From contig NZ_JAHHZS010000005.1 of NCBI RefSeq assembly GCF_022606295.1, positions 1-64,000 on the forward strand: 64,000 bases of DNA, read 5' to 3'. The notes beneath the pieces are model-generated. The model made no database searches and was not told where the DNA came from. It worked only from the letters and a program-made list of their open reading frames with translations. Made by a program: the position numbers and the translations under genes. Position 1 is the first letter of the stretch, and each line of letters begins with the position of its first letter. This DNA comes from Arthrobacter bambusae. Lineage in GTDB: Bacteria > Actinomycetota > Actinomycetes > Actinomycetales > Micrococcaceae. Below are positions 53,178 to 61,838 of this stretch, in pieces.

Positions 53178-54629
53178 ATGAGCCCCGCCGATTTGACGCC
53201 TGAAGAGATCCAGGCCTGCCTCAAGGTCTTGAACACCATCCACGCCTACGACGAGGAGCACCCGGACTACGTCGCCATCCGTCGTGCCACGGGAAAGATG
53301 TTCAAGGCCGTCAAGCGCCACCGCCGGGTCACCAAGCGGGACGAGATCGCGGAAGCCGATCGTGCTGTCATTGCGTTGACTGCCACCGCAGCCCCGGACA
53401 GGATCGACGACGAGACCCGCGGGAACAAGCTGGCTACCTCGGCCACGGGCGAAATCGCGGGCCACCTCATCCGGTCCAGGCCCTGCTACATCTGCAAGCA
53501 GCACTACACGCAAGTAGACGCGTTCTACCACCAGTTGTGCCCGGAATGCGCGGCCTTCAGCCACAGTAAACGCGATGCCCGCACGGACCTCAGCGGACGC
53601 CGTGCCCTCCTGACGGGCGGGCGGGCCAAGATCGGCATGTACATCGCCCTCCGCTTGCTCCGCGACGGCGCGCACACCACCATCACCACCCGCTTCCCCA
53701 AGGACGCGGCACGACGTTTCGCCGCCATGGAAGACAGCGCGGACTGGCTGCACCGGCTCAGGATTGTGGGCATTGACCTCCGGGATCCCTCACAGGTCAT
53801 GGCGCTCACGGACTCCCTCAACGAAGCCGGCCCGCTCGACATCATCATCAACAACGCCGCCCAGACTGTCCGGCGTTCGGGGAATGCGTACAAGCCCCTG
53901 GTGGATGCCGAGGATGAGCCCCTGCCCGAGGCCCTGCAGGCAGCCAACGGCGGTCCGGAGCTGGTCACCTTCGGCCATGCCCACGACAAGCACCCCTTGG
54001 CCATCACCCAAAGCGTCACCGATCATCCCGTGCTGGCAGGTGATGCGATTACCTCGCTCGCATTGTCCACGGGCTCCGCGTCGTTGGCGCGGATCGCGAC
54101 AGGTACCGCGATCGACGCCGGCGGCCTGGTTCCCGACCTTGCGGCCATCAACAGCTGGACCCAAGTGGTGGACGAAGTCGATCCGCTCGAGATGCTCGAG
54201 GTTCAGCTCTGCAACGTCACGGCGCCGTTCCTGCTGGTCAGCCGGCTCCGGGGCGCCATGAAGCGCTCCACGGCACACCGAAAGTACATCGTGAACGTCT
54301 CTGCCATGGAAGGGCAGTTCTCCCGCGCCTACAAAGGCCCGGGGCACCCCCATACCAACATGGCAAAAGCCGCGTTGAACATGATGACCCGGACCAGCGC
54401 ACAAGAGATGCTGGACAGCGACGGGATCCTGATGACCGCCGTCGACACCGGATGGATCACTGATGAACGCCCGCATTACACCAAGGTGCGGCTCATGGAG
54501 GAAGGCTTCCATGCTCCGCTCGACCTGGTCGATGGTGCGGCGCGTGTCTACGATCCGATCGTGATGGGCGAAAACGGCGAAGACCAGTACGGCGTCTTCC
54601 TGAAGGACTACAAGCCCTCCCCCTGGTAA
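53178..54629 (+). CDS. Atypical SDR with Zn-ribbon-like insert
   Basis: A 483-residue protein. Residues 1-95 are helical. CYIC (Cys103, Cys106) and CPEC (Cys121, Cys124) form a four-Cys zinc-binding pattern. An SDR domain follows from 135, with TGGRAKIGMYIA (nucleotide site), NNAA at 225-228 and catalytic Ser375 in VNVSAMEG. At the YxxxK position the sequence is TNMAK (Thr393, Lys397), so the usual catalytic Tyr is missing. Tyr385 is eight residues too early for the standard geometry. A redox function is therefore uncertain, and it may bind NAD(P)H for a regulatory role. A long insert lies between 240 and 335. Confidence 0.8.
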   Translation: MSPADLTPEEIQACLKVLNTIHAYDEEHPDYVAIRRATGKMFKAVKRHRRVTKRDEIAEADRAVIALTATAAPDRIDDETRGNKLATSATGEIAGHLIRSRPCYICKQHYTQVDAFYHQLCPECAAFSHSKRDARTDLSGRRALLTGGRAKIGMYIALRLLRDGAHTTITTRFPKDAARRFAAMEDSADWLHRLRIVGIDLRDPSQVMALTDSLNEAGPLDIIINNAAQTVRRSGNAYKPLVDAEDEPLPEALQAANGGPELVTFGHAHDKHPLAITQSVTDHPVLAGDAITSLALSTGSASLARIATGTAIDAGGLVPDLAAINSWTQVVDEVDPLEMLEVQLCNVTAPFLLVSRLRGAMKRSTAHRKYIVNVSAMEGQFSRAYKGPGHPHTNMAKAALNMMTRTSAQEMLDSDGILMTAVDTGWITDERPHYTKVRLMEEGFHAPLDLVDGAARVYDPIVMGENGEDQYGVFLKDYKPSPW

Positions 54630-54654
54630 GACCAGGCGGAGGGCCGCGGGCCTC

Positions 54655-55506
54655 CTAGGTGAGCCGGGTGATCTCGACGGTCACGGTGAGACCCGAGCCG
54701 CCGCCCCCGGACAGGATGCCCTTCAGGGGAGGCACGTCCCGGTAGTCCCGGCCGCGCGCCACGGTGACGTGGAGGTCTCCGGCAGGCTTGTGGTTGGTGG
54801 GATCCCAGCTGCGCCATTCGCCGTCCCACCATTCCAGCCACGCGTGGGATTGGCCCGCGACTGTTTCACCGATCTCGGCCGTGGGCCGCGGATGGATATA
54901 ACCGGACACGTACCGGGCAGGGATGCCGCAACTGCGGAGGGAGCCGATGGCCAAGTGCGCCAGGTCCTGGCAGACTCCCTGACGCTGGTTCCAGGCTTCC
55001 TCGGCGTTGGTGGTAACGCCGGTGGTGCCCTTCACATAGCTCATTTCGCCGCGCATCCATTCGAAGATGGCCATGGCCGTCTCGTGCGGATTCTTGCCGG
55101 CCACGACGGCTGGAATGATCCCGAGGACTTCCTCCCCCGGACCGGTGAGCTGCGACTGGGGCAACCAGTCGCTGAACTGGTCCCGAATCTCGTCGGAAGC
55201 CATCACATCCCAGCCGACGATCTCTTCGTCCAGGGCCATCCGTTCCACCCGGTGGACCTCAACGGTGGTGGTGGCCACCACTTCGAGGCGCTCGTGCGGC
55301 ATCTGCATATCGAAGGCGGTGACGCGGGTGCCCCAATAGTCACGGTAGGTGCTCACCGCAGCCTGCGACGGGGTGATCTTCAGCGAGGACTCAAGCACCA
55401 CTTGTTGCGGATCGGTCAGCGGGGTCATGCGCGCCTCGTTGTACGACAGGGTCACGCGGCGGTTGTATTTGTAGGCCGTCTTGTGGACGATGCTCAGCCG
55501 GGTCAT
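54655..55506 (-). CDS. Transglutaminase-like domain protein
   Basis: A 283-residue protein. The N-terminal beta-barrel region (about 1-110, SIVHKTAYKYNRRVTLSYNE) is the bacterial transglutaminase-like N-domain. The catalytic triad is Cys in RQGVCQDLAHL, His in QSHAWLEW and Asp in WDPTNHK. It probably acts as an amidase or peptidase rather than a cross-linker. Its ATG overlaps the alpha-E stop as ATGA. The operon ATP-grasp, alpha-E, transglutaminase is widespread in bacteria and has been predicted to make or edit peptide tags, but its product is unknown. Confidence 0.92.
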   Translation of the reverse strand: MTRLSIVHKTAYKYNRRVTLSYNEARMTPLTDPQQVVLESSLKITPSQAAVSTYRDYWGTRVTAFDMQMPHERLEVVATTTVEVHRVERMALDEEIVGWDVMASDEIRDQFSDWLPQSQLTGPGEEVLGIIPAVVAGKNPHETAMAIFEWMRGEMSYVKGTTGVTTNAEEAWNQRQGVCQDLAHLAIGSLRSCGIPARYVSGYIHPRPTAEIGETVAGQSHAWLEWWDGEWRSWDPTNHKPAGDLHVTVARGRDYRDVPPLKGILSGGGGSGLTVTVEITRLT

Positions 55507-56429
55507 GAAACTTCTCCCACCCAGGCCAGTTCATCCGCCTGATTGAAGTACTTACGGGAAATCGCGTCGGACGCCTGTGTGACGGCCTTCTGCACCCGGT
55601 CCATATGCTCGGGCAGCTCGGACATGAGATCGTCCGTGCGGTGGAACTCAAGGAAGGTACGGGCCTGGCCGACGATCCGGCGGGCGTCATTGATGAAGCC
55701 CACCCGCTGCGCCGAGGGATCCAACTTCGCGAGGCACTCGTCGGCGTCGCGCAGGGCGAAGACGATGGAGCGCGGGAACAAACGGTCCAGCAGAAGGAAC
55801 TCGGCAGCGTGCTGGTCTCCGAAGGCCGCACGGCGGGTCCGCAGGAATGACTCGTAGGCCCCGGCGCAACGCAGCATGTTCACCCAGGACATTCCCGCGG
55901 AGAGGACATCCCTGGTGGACAGCATCCGCGCGGTCATATCGGCCCGTTCGAGCGAGCGGCCGAGGACCAGGAAGAGCCAGCTTTCGTCGTGGCTCACTGT
56001 GGTGTCCGCGAGGCCCCTGACCATGGCGGTGCGTTCCAGTACCCAGTTGCAGAAACGGTACGTCCCCACGACATCCTTGCGATGCTGGTTCAGCCCGTAG
56101 TACGTGGTGTTGAGGCTCTCCCACAATGAGGAGGACACGGTCTCGCGCGCACGCCGCGCATTCTCCCGCGCAGCCCCCAGGGACCCGGCAATGGAGGTGG
56201 CACTCGTCTTGTCATAAGCGAGGGCGTGAAGCAGCTCCGGCAAGCCGAACTCCTCGCTCTGCGGCCGGGCTCCCATGACAGCCAGGAGTTCCCTCGCCAC
56301 GCTGCGTTGTTCCTCGAGCGGAAGGTGGTTCAGGCGTTCGAGATGGACGTCCAGGATTCTGGCCGTTCCGTCGGCCCGCTCCACATAACGGCCGATCCAG
56401 AAAAGGGATTCAGCAATACGGCTCAGCAT
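55503..56429 (-). CDS. Alpha-E domain protein
   Basis: A 308-residue all-helical protein of the DUF403/Alpha-E family. The start MLSRIAESLFWIGRYVERADGTAR and the LENLNTTYYGLNQHRKDV-like middle (SLWESLNTTYYGLNQHRKDV) are diagnostic. It always accompanies a circularly permuted ATP-grasp and a transglutaminase-like protein, and may serve as a scaffold or acceptor for the ligase. It is the second gene of the leftward operon, 72 bases after the ATP-grasp stop. Function is unknown. Confidence 0.93.
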   Translation of the reverse strand: MLSRIAESLFWIGRYVERADGTARILDVHLERLNHLPLEEQRSVARELLAVMGARPQSEEFGLPELLHALAYDKTSATSIAGSLGAARENARRARETVSSSLWESLNTTYYGLNQHRKDVVGTYRFCNWVLERTAMVRGLADTTVSHDESWLFLVLGRSLERADMTARMLSTRDVLSAGMSWVNMLRCAGAYESFLRTRRAAFGDQHAAEFLLLDRLFPRSIVFALRDADECLAKLDPSAQRVGFINDARRIVGQARTFLEFHRTDDLMSELPEHMDRVQKAVTQASDAISRKYFNQADELAWVGEVS

Positions 56430-56501
56430 GTGGCTGTGCCTCCTTCGGGTCCTGCGTTGTAACGATGGATGTGTCCTGCTCCGGCACCACGGCGTGACCG
56501 A

Positions 56502-58058
56502 TCACTGCTGCTGGTCCGATTGGCGGTCCCGCCAGTTGCTTTCGACCGGCCAGACCGAGACCTGTTCACGGACCGTGATGGCCGAACGGGGCAGCTCTGC
56601 CGCGGGCAATTGCGGGGAGTCCGAGAGTACCCACGTGTCCTTGGAACCACCACCCTGTGAAGAGTTCACGATCAGCGAGCCCTCCTTCAGTGCCACCCGG
56701 GTCAGTCCGCCCGGCAGCACCCAGACGTCGTCGCCGTCGTTCACTGCGAATGGACGCAGGTCCACGTGGCGGGGCCCGAAGCGGTCTCCCGAGAGGGTGG
56801 GCACGGTGGAAAGCTGCAGCACGGGCTGCGCGATCCAACCTCGCGGATCCGCCAGCACCCGCTTCCGCAAAGCATCCAGCTCGTCCCGTGAAGCATCCGG
56901 ACCGATCACCAGGCCCTTGCCTCCGGACCCGTCGACCGGCTTGACCACGAGTTCCTCGAGCCGGTCGAGGACCTGCTCGCGGGCTTCCTTCTCTTCGAGC
57001 CGGAAAGTCTCCACGTTGGCGATCACCGGCTCTTCGTGCAGGTAGTACCGGATCAGGTCAGGCACGTAGGAATAGACCAGCTTGTCGTCGGCCACCCCGT
57101 TTCCAACGGCGTTCGCGATGGTCACTCCGCCTGCCCGGGCCGCGTTCACCAGTCCCGGACAACCGAGCATGGAATCGGAGCGGAACTGCAGCGGATCCAG
57201 GAACTCGTCGTCGATCCGCTTGTAAATCACATCCACGCGCTGCTCACCGGCGGTGGTGCGCATGTAGACCCGGTTTCCGCGGCAGATGAGGTCCCTGCCC
57301 TCGACCAGTTCGACGCCCATCAACCCGGCCAGCAGGGTGTGTTCGAAGTAGGCACTGTTGAAGACCCCGGGGGTCAAGACCACCACGGTCGGGTCGTCCA
57401 CCCCGGAGGGGGCCGTCTTGCGCAATGCCGAGAGCAAGCGGCGCGGGTATTCCTCGACCGGACGGATGTGCTGCTGCCCGAACGCTTCCGGCAAACCCTT
57501 TGCCATCGCCCGGCGGTTCTCCAACACGTAGGACACGCCCGAAGGCACGCGGACGTTGTCCTCCAGCACCCGGAACGTGCCGGCCGCATCGCGGACCACG
57601 TCGATACCGGAGACATGCACGCGCACGCCTCCCGCCGGCTCGAAACCATGCACCGCCCGATGGAAATGGGCACTCGTGGTGACCAATGCCCGCGGCACGA
57701 CGCCGTCAGCGACCACCGTCATGCGGCCGTAGACATCATCCAGGAACGCCTCCAACGCGCGGACGCGCTGCTTTACCCCCCGTTCAAGCACATCCCACTC
57801 ATCAGCCGGAATCACCCTCGGCACGATATCTAGCGGGAAGGGTCTCTCCTCCCCCGCATAATCGAAGGTCACGCCCCGGTCCAGGAAGGTCCGCGCCATC
57901 GACTCAGCGCGGGCGCTCACATCGGCAAGCGAAAGCTCGCGGAGTGCGCCGTCCACCTGGCCGTATGATTTTCGGGCAACGGTGCCTGGGGCGAACATTT
58001 CGTCGTAGGCGCCGGAACGGACGGCGGCCTCGGAGTAATCCCGGAATAGCTCTGACAT
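56502..58058 (-). CDS. Circularly permuted type 2 ATP-grasp ligase
   Basis: A 518-residue protein of the circularly permuted ATP-grasp family. ATG at 58058 (MSELFRDYSEAAVRSG) is preferred. The longer frame upstream adds 17 residues of no conserved kind. FDYAGEERPFPLDIVPRVI and VSGIDVVRDAAGTFRVLEDN are typical, and the ATP-binding elements (VVKPVDGSGGKGLVIG, and DLRPFAVNDGDDVWVLPGG) lie in the C-terminal half. Such enzymes are thought to form amide bonds between a small substrate and an amino acid or peptide. It is first in the operon with alpha-E and transglutaminase genes. Confidence 0.92.
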   Translation of the reverse strand: MSELFRDYSEAAVRSGAYDEMFAPGTVARKSYGQVDGALRELSLADVSARAESMARTFLDRGVTFDYAGEERPFPLDIVPRVIPADEWDVLERGVKQRVRALEAFLDDVYGRMTVVADGVVPRALVTTSAHFHRAVHGFEPAGGVRVHVSGIDVVRDAAGTFRVLEDNVRVPSGVSYVLENRRAMAKGLPEAFGQQHIRPVEEYPRRLLSALRKTAPSGVDDPTVVVLTPGVFNSAYFEHTLLAGLMGVELVEGRDLICRGNRVYMRTTAGEQRVDVIYKRIDDEFLDPLQFRSDSMLGCPGLVNAARAGGVTIANAVGNGVADDKLVYSYVPDLIRYYLHEEPVIANVETFRLEEKEAREQVLDRLEELVVKPVDGSGGKGLVIGPDASRDELDALRKRVLADPRGWIAQPVLQLSTVPTLSGDRFGPRHVDLRPFAVNDGDDVWVLPGGLTRVALKEGSLIVNSSQGGGSKDTWVLSDSPQLPAAELPRSAITVREQVSVWPVESNWRDRQSDQQQ

Positions 58059-58171
58059 GGGATTCAGACAATCACCTTTTCGATTACGAACGCATTTCGC
58101 GTTCTGCATGTTGCGACACCAAGTGTGAACCCGGTTCGCATTTCAGCGCCTGCATGCATCAAGGTTGACGA

Positions 58172-59215
58172 ATGCACCCCAAGCGTTTGCCGATCCCCGT
58201 CTCCCGATGGGGAGCCGGGATCGTCATGGCAGTGGCAGCCACCGGACTTGCCTTCAGTGTCCATGCCCTGCTTCCCCCCATCCCTGCCATGACAGCCGCT
58301 GTAGCGCTGGGTTTGTTAGCTGCAAATATACCGGGCACAGCAACCTGGGCTGCCGGACGCGCCCGCCCGGGCCTCGACTTCGCCGGCAAGCACCACATGC
58401 GGGCAGGCATCGTGTTGCTGGGACTGAAGGTCAGCGTTGTGGATGTCCTCAACCTCGGCTGGTTTGCGCTCGTCCTGATTGCCGCCGTCGTGCTCCTCAG
58501 TTTCGCAGGCACCTACGGGCTGGCCCGGCTGGTAAAGCTTCCGCGCGATGGCGCCCTCCTGATAGCCACCGGCTTCTCCATTTGCGGGGCCTCGGCGATC
58601 GGAGCGATGGCCGCGGTGCGCCGCATCAAACACCAGGACACGGTCCTGCCCGTTGCCCTGGTGACCCTGTGCGGAACGCTCGCCATCGGCGTCCTGCCCC
58701 TGCTCATGCACCCCTTGGGCCTGAGCCCCGAACAATTCGGGGCGTGGACCGGCGCCTCGGTCCACGACGTCGGACAAGTGGTAGCTACCGCCCAGACCGC
58801 CGGCCCGGCGGCGCTGGCGCTCGCCGTCGTCGTGAAACTGACCAGGGTGGTCCTGCTGGCCCCCGTCGTCGCCGGAGCGGGCCTTGCGCAACGCTCGTCC
58901 ATGAGGCTGAAGTCGCGCAACGGCGCCGAGGCCGACGACGACGGCGGTAAGTTCCCGCCGATCGTCCCTCTCTTCGTGCTCGGGTTCATCGCGATGGTGG
59001 CCGTGCGTTCCGTGGGCGGCCTGGGCCCTGGCGTGCTGGACGCCGCGGGAGGGCTGCAGGACATCCTGCTCGCCTCGGCCTTGTTCGGGCTGGGTTCCGC
59101 GGTCCGCGTCCGTACCCTCTTGCATACTGGCGGCCGTGCCGTGCTCGTAGCGCTTTGCTCCTGGTTCCTTATCGCCCTCCTGGGCTTGGGTGCGGTCTTG
59201 CTCATGATTAGATAG
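58172..59215 (+). CDS. YeiH-family putative sulfate exporter
   Basis: A 347-residue membrane protein of family UPF0324/YeiH. Some ten hydrophobic segments are present, with GFSICGASAIGAMAAV, a diagnostic segment, and SVHDVGQVVATAQTAG in the second half. The family is annotated as a putative sulfate exporter on weak evidence. An internal break (RSSMRLKSRNGAEADDDGGKF) is a soluble loop. It is divergent from the ATP-grasp gene, and pepN starts four bases after its stop, so the pair is cotranscribed. There is no LysR gene next to it, unlike many relatives. Confidence 0.85.
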   Translation: MHPKRLPIPVSRWGAGIVMAVAATGLAFSVHALLPPIPAMTAAVALGLLAANIPGTATWAAGRARPGLDFAGKHHMRAGIVLLGLKVSVVDVLNLGWFALVLIAAVVLLSFAGTYGLARLVKLPRDGALLIATGFSICGASAIGAMAAVRRIKHQDTVLPVALVTLCGTLAIGVLPLLMHPLGLSPEQFGAWTGASVHDVGQVVATAQTAGPAALALAVVVKLTRVVLLAPVVAGAGLAQRSSMRLKSRNGAEADDDGGKFPPIVPLFVLGFIAMVAVRSVGGLGPGVLDAAGGLQDILLASALFGLGSAVRVRTLLHTGGRAVLVALCSWFLIALLGLGAVLLMIR

Positions 59216-59219
59216 CGGG

Positions 59220-61838
59220 GTGTCGAATCACAACTTGGCGCGCGCCGAAGCCGCCACCCGTTCAGCCCTGATCAGCACCCACAGCTACGATGTCTCCCTT
59301 GACGTCCGCGAAGCCTCCGATGCCGGAGTGCCGGGGTACACGAGCCGCAGCGTCATCAACTTCTCCGCGGAGCCCGGCTCCTCCACGTTCCTGGATTTCA
59401 TCCACGGCGGCGTGCACAGCGTCTTCCTCAACGGAAAAGGACTCGACATCGCCGAGGTGGTGGACGGCGACAGGATCCACCTCAACAATCTCCAGGCCGA
59501 AAACCAGGTCACGGTCACCGGAACCGCCCTTTACAGCAGATCCGGCGAGGGCATGCACCGCTTCGTCGACCCCGCAGACGGGCAGTGCTACCTCTACACG
59601 CAATACGAACCGGCGGATGCCCGCCGCGTCTTCGCGAACTTCGAGCAGCCGGACCTGAAAGCCGAATTCACCTTCCACGTCATGGCACCGTCCGCCTGGC
59701 AGGTGGCTTCGAACGGCGCCGAGGTCTCCCGGACGCAATTGACGAGCGATCCGGCCACGAGCCGCTGGGACTTCGCCACCACCAAGCGGATGTCCACCTA
59801 CATCACCACCGTTCTCGCCGGTCCCTATTTCCGCGCCGAGGACCATTGGAGCACGACGCTCGACGACGGGACGAACCTTGAGGTTCCGCTGGCGCTCTAT
59901 TGCCGCGCATCCATGCAGGAGTCCTTCGACGCCGCGGAACTTTTCCGGCTGACGAAGAACGGCTTGGACTTCTTCAACGATCTCTTCGACTACCCGTACC
60001 CGTGGGGCAAGTACGATCAGGCGTTCGTGCCGGAGTACAACCTCGGCGCGATGGAAAATCCCGGGCTCGTCACCTTCACGGAGAAGTACGTCTTCACCTC
60101 GCGGGCCACCGATGCCCAGTACCAGGCCCGCGCCAACACCCTCATGCACGAGATGGCCCACATGTGGTTCGGCGACCTCGTGACCATGACTTGGTGGGAC
60201 GACCTCTGGCTCAAGGAATCCTTCGCCGACTACATGGGCACACTCGGCGTGGACAAGGCCACGGACTGGGACCGCGCGTGGGTGAATTTCGCGAACAAGC
60301 GCAAGTCCTGGGCGTACCTGCAGGACCAGTTGCCCACCACCCACCCGATCGTCGCCGACATTCCGGACCTGGAAGCCGCCAAGCAGAACTTCGACGGCAT
60401 TACTTATGCCAAGGGCGCGTCCGTGCTCAAGCAATTGGTAGCCTACGTCGGTTTCGAGGCGTTCATTGCCGGCTCGCGGCGCTACTTCAAGGATCATGAG
60501 TACGGCAACACCTCGCTCGCCGACCTCCTCGAAGCCCTGGGCGCGGCATCCGGCCGGGACCTTGGAACCTGGGCCCGGCAATGGCTGCAGACCTCGGGCA
60601 TCTCCACCCTTGCGGCGGAGATCTCGGGGAATGGCGATGCCATGGCAGCGGTCACCCTGCGGCAGGACTCCGTGGATCCCGTCACGGGCAAGCAGGAACA
60701 CCGGCCGCATAGGCTCAGGATCGGTCTTTACACCTTTGACGACGACGGCCGGTTGCTCCGCACGGAGGGCATCGAGCTCGACGCCGACGGTGCCGACACC
60801 CCCGTCGCGGAACTCGCGGGCAAACCGCGCCCGGCCCTCCTTCTCGTCAACGACGAGGACCTCAGCTATGCCAAGGTCCGCCTGGATGCGGGGTCCGAGG
60901 CAACGGTACGTTCCTCCCTGGACCGCCTCAGCGACCCTATGGCCCGGGCCTTGTGCTGGACTGCTTTGTGGGATTCGGCGCGCGACGCCGTCACTCCGGC
61001 GGCGCTGTACGTCACCGCCGTCGAACGCTTCGCCCCGGCCGAACCGGGAATCGGCGTGCTCCTCAACGTCCTGGGCAACGCCGTGACCGCCGTCGAGCGT
61101 TACGTCCCTGCTCCGCAGCGCGATGAGGTCCGGAAGGGCCTGATGGCGGCTAGCGCGATGCAGCTGAGGACCTCCCAGCCGGGTTCCGACCAGCAACTCG
61201 CGTGGGCCAGGACCCTGGCGGAGTTGTCGCGCCATGACGGCGCGTATGTTGAGTACTTCCGCGGCATTCTCTCCGGAAGCGTGACAGTGCACGGCCTCAC
61301 GGTGGATGCGGATCTCCGGTGGAGCCTGTGGCAAGCATTGGCAGCCAACGGAGCGGCCACGCTCTCGGAACTGGATGCCGAGCTCGCCGTGGACCGCACC
61401 GCGTCGGGACGCGAAGGCCATGCCCTGGCCGCGGCTGCCCGTCCGAGTGCCGACGTCAAGACGGCCGCATGGAATGCCGCCGTCAACGACACCGGGCTCT
61501 CCAATGAGATTCTGAGCGCGACCATCGCAGGATTCGCCCTTGCACCGTCCGGACTCCTGGATGGCTTCACGGAACCGTACTTCACCTGCTTGGAGGATGT
61601 CTGGCAGTCCCGGAGCATCGAGATCGCAAGCCGGATTGTGCGGGGCTTGTTCCCCACAACCCAGGATCTGCGGGACGGCATGGCTCCGGCGGATCATCCG
61701 GTGCTCCGGCGCACGGACGAGTGGCTGAGCGCCCACACGGCGGCTCCGCGCGGGCTCCGGCGCATCGTCATCGAGCAGCGAAGCCACTTGTTCCGGGCCC
61801 TGACGGCCCAAGCGGCCGGCTTCCAGGTGGCCGGCTAA
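59220..61838 (+). CDS. pepN: Aminopeptidase N (M1 family)
   Basis: An 872-residue zinc aminopeptidase. The substrate-N-terminus motif is GAMEN in NLGAMENPG (about residue 279), and the zinc motif is HEMAHMWFGDLV...KESFADYMG (HExxH-x18-E). The four-domain M1 layout is complete: N-terminal beta saddle, catalytic domain, beta sandwich, and long helical C-terminus. GTG at 59220 follows the yeiH-like gene by four bases. It removes N-terminal residues from peptides, probably including the products of the proteasome encoded in this window. The stop overlaps the lipoate-ligase gene by four bases. Confidence 0.96.
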   Translation: MSNHNLARAEAATRSALISTHSYDVSLDVREASDAGVPGYTSRSVINFSAEPGSSTFLDFIHGGVHSVFLNGKGLDIAEVVDGDRIHLNNLQAENQVTVTGTALYSRSGEGMHRFVDPADGQCYLYTQYEPADARRVFANFEQPDLKAEFTFHVMAPSAWQVASNGAEVSRTQLTSDPATSRWDFATTKRMSTYITTVLAGPYFRAEDHWSTTLDDGTNLEVPLALYCRASMQESFDAAELFRLTKNGLDFFNDLFDYPYPWGKYDQAFVPEYNLGAMENPGLVTFTEKYVFTSRATDAQYQARANTLMHEMAHMWFGDLVTMTWWDDLWLKESFADYMGTLGVDKATDWDRAWVNFANKRKSWAYLQDQLPTTHPIVADIPDLEAAKQNFDGITYAKGASVLKQLVAYVGFEAFIAGSRRYFKDHEYGNTSLADLLEALGAASGRDLGTWARQWLQTSGISTLAAEISGNGDAMAAVTLRQDSVDPVTGKQEHRPHRLRIGLYTFDDDGRLLRTEGIELDADGADTPVAELAGKPRPALLLVNDEDLSYAKVRLDAGSEATVRSSLDRLSDPMARALCWTALWDSARDAVTPAALYVTAVERFAPAEPGIGVLLNVLGNAVTAVERYVPAPQRDEVRKGLMAASAMQLRTSQPGSDQQLAWARTLAELSRHDGAYVEYFRGILSGSVTVHGLTVDADLRWSLWQALAANGAATLSELDAELAVDRTASGREGHALAAAARPSADVKTAAWNAAVNDTGLSNEILSATIAGFALAPSGLLDGFTEPYFTCLEDVWQSRSIEIASRIVRGLFPTTQDLRDGMAPADHPVLRRTDEWLSAHTAAPRGLRRIVIEQRSHLFRALTAQAAGFQVAG

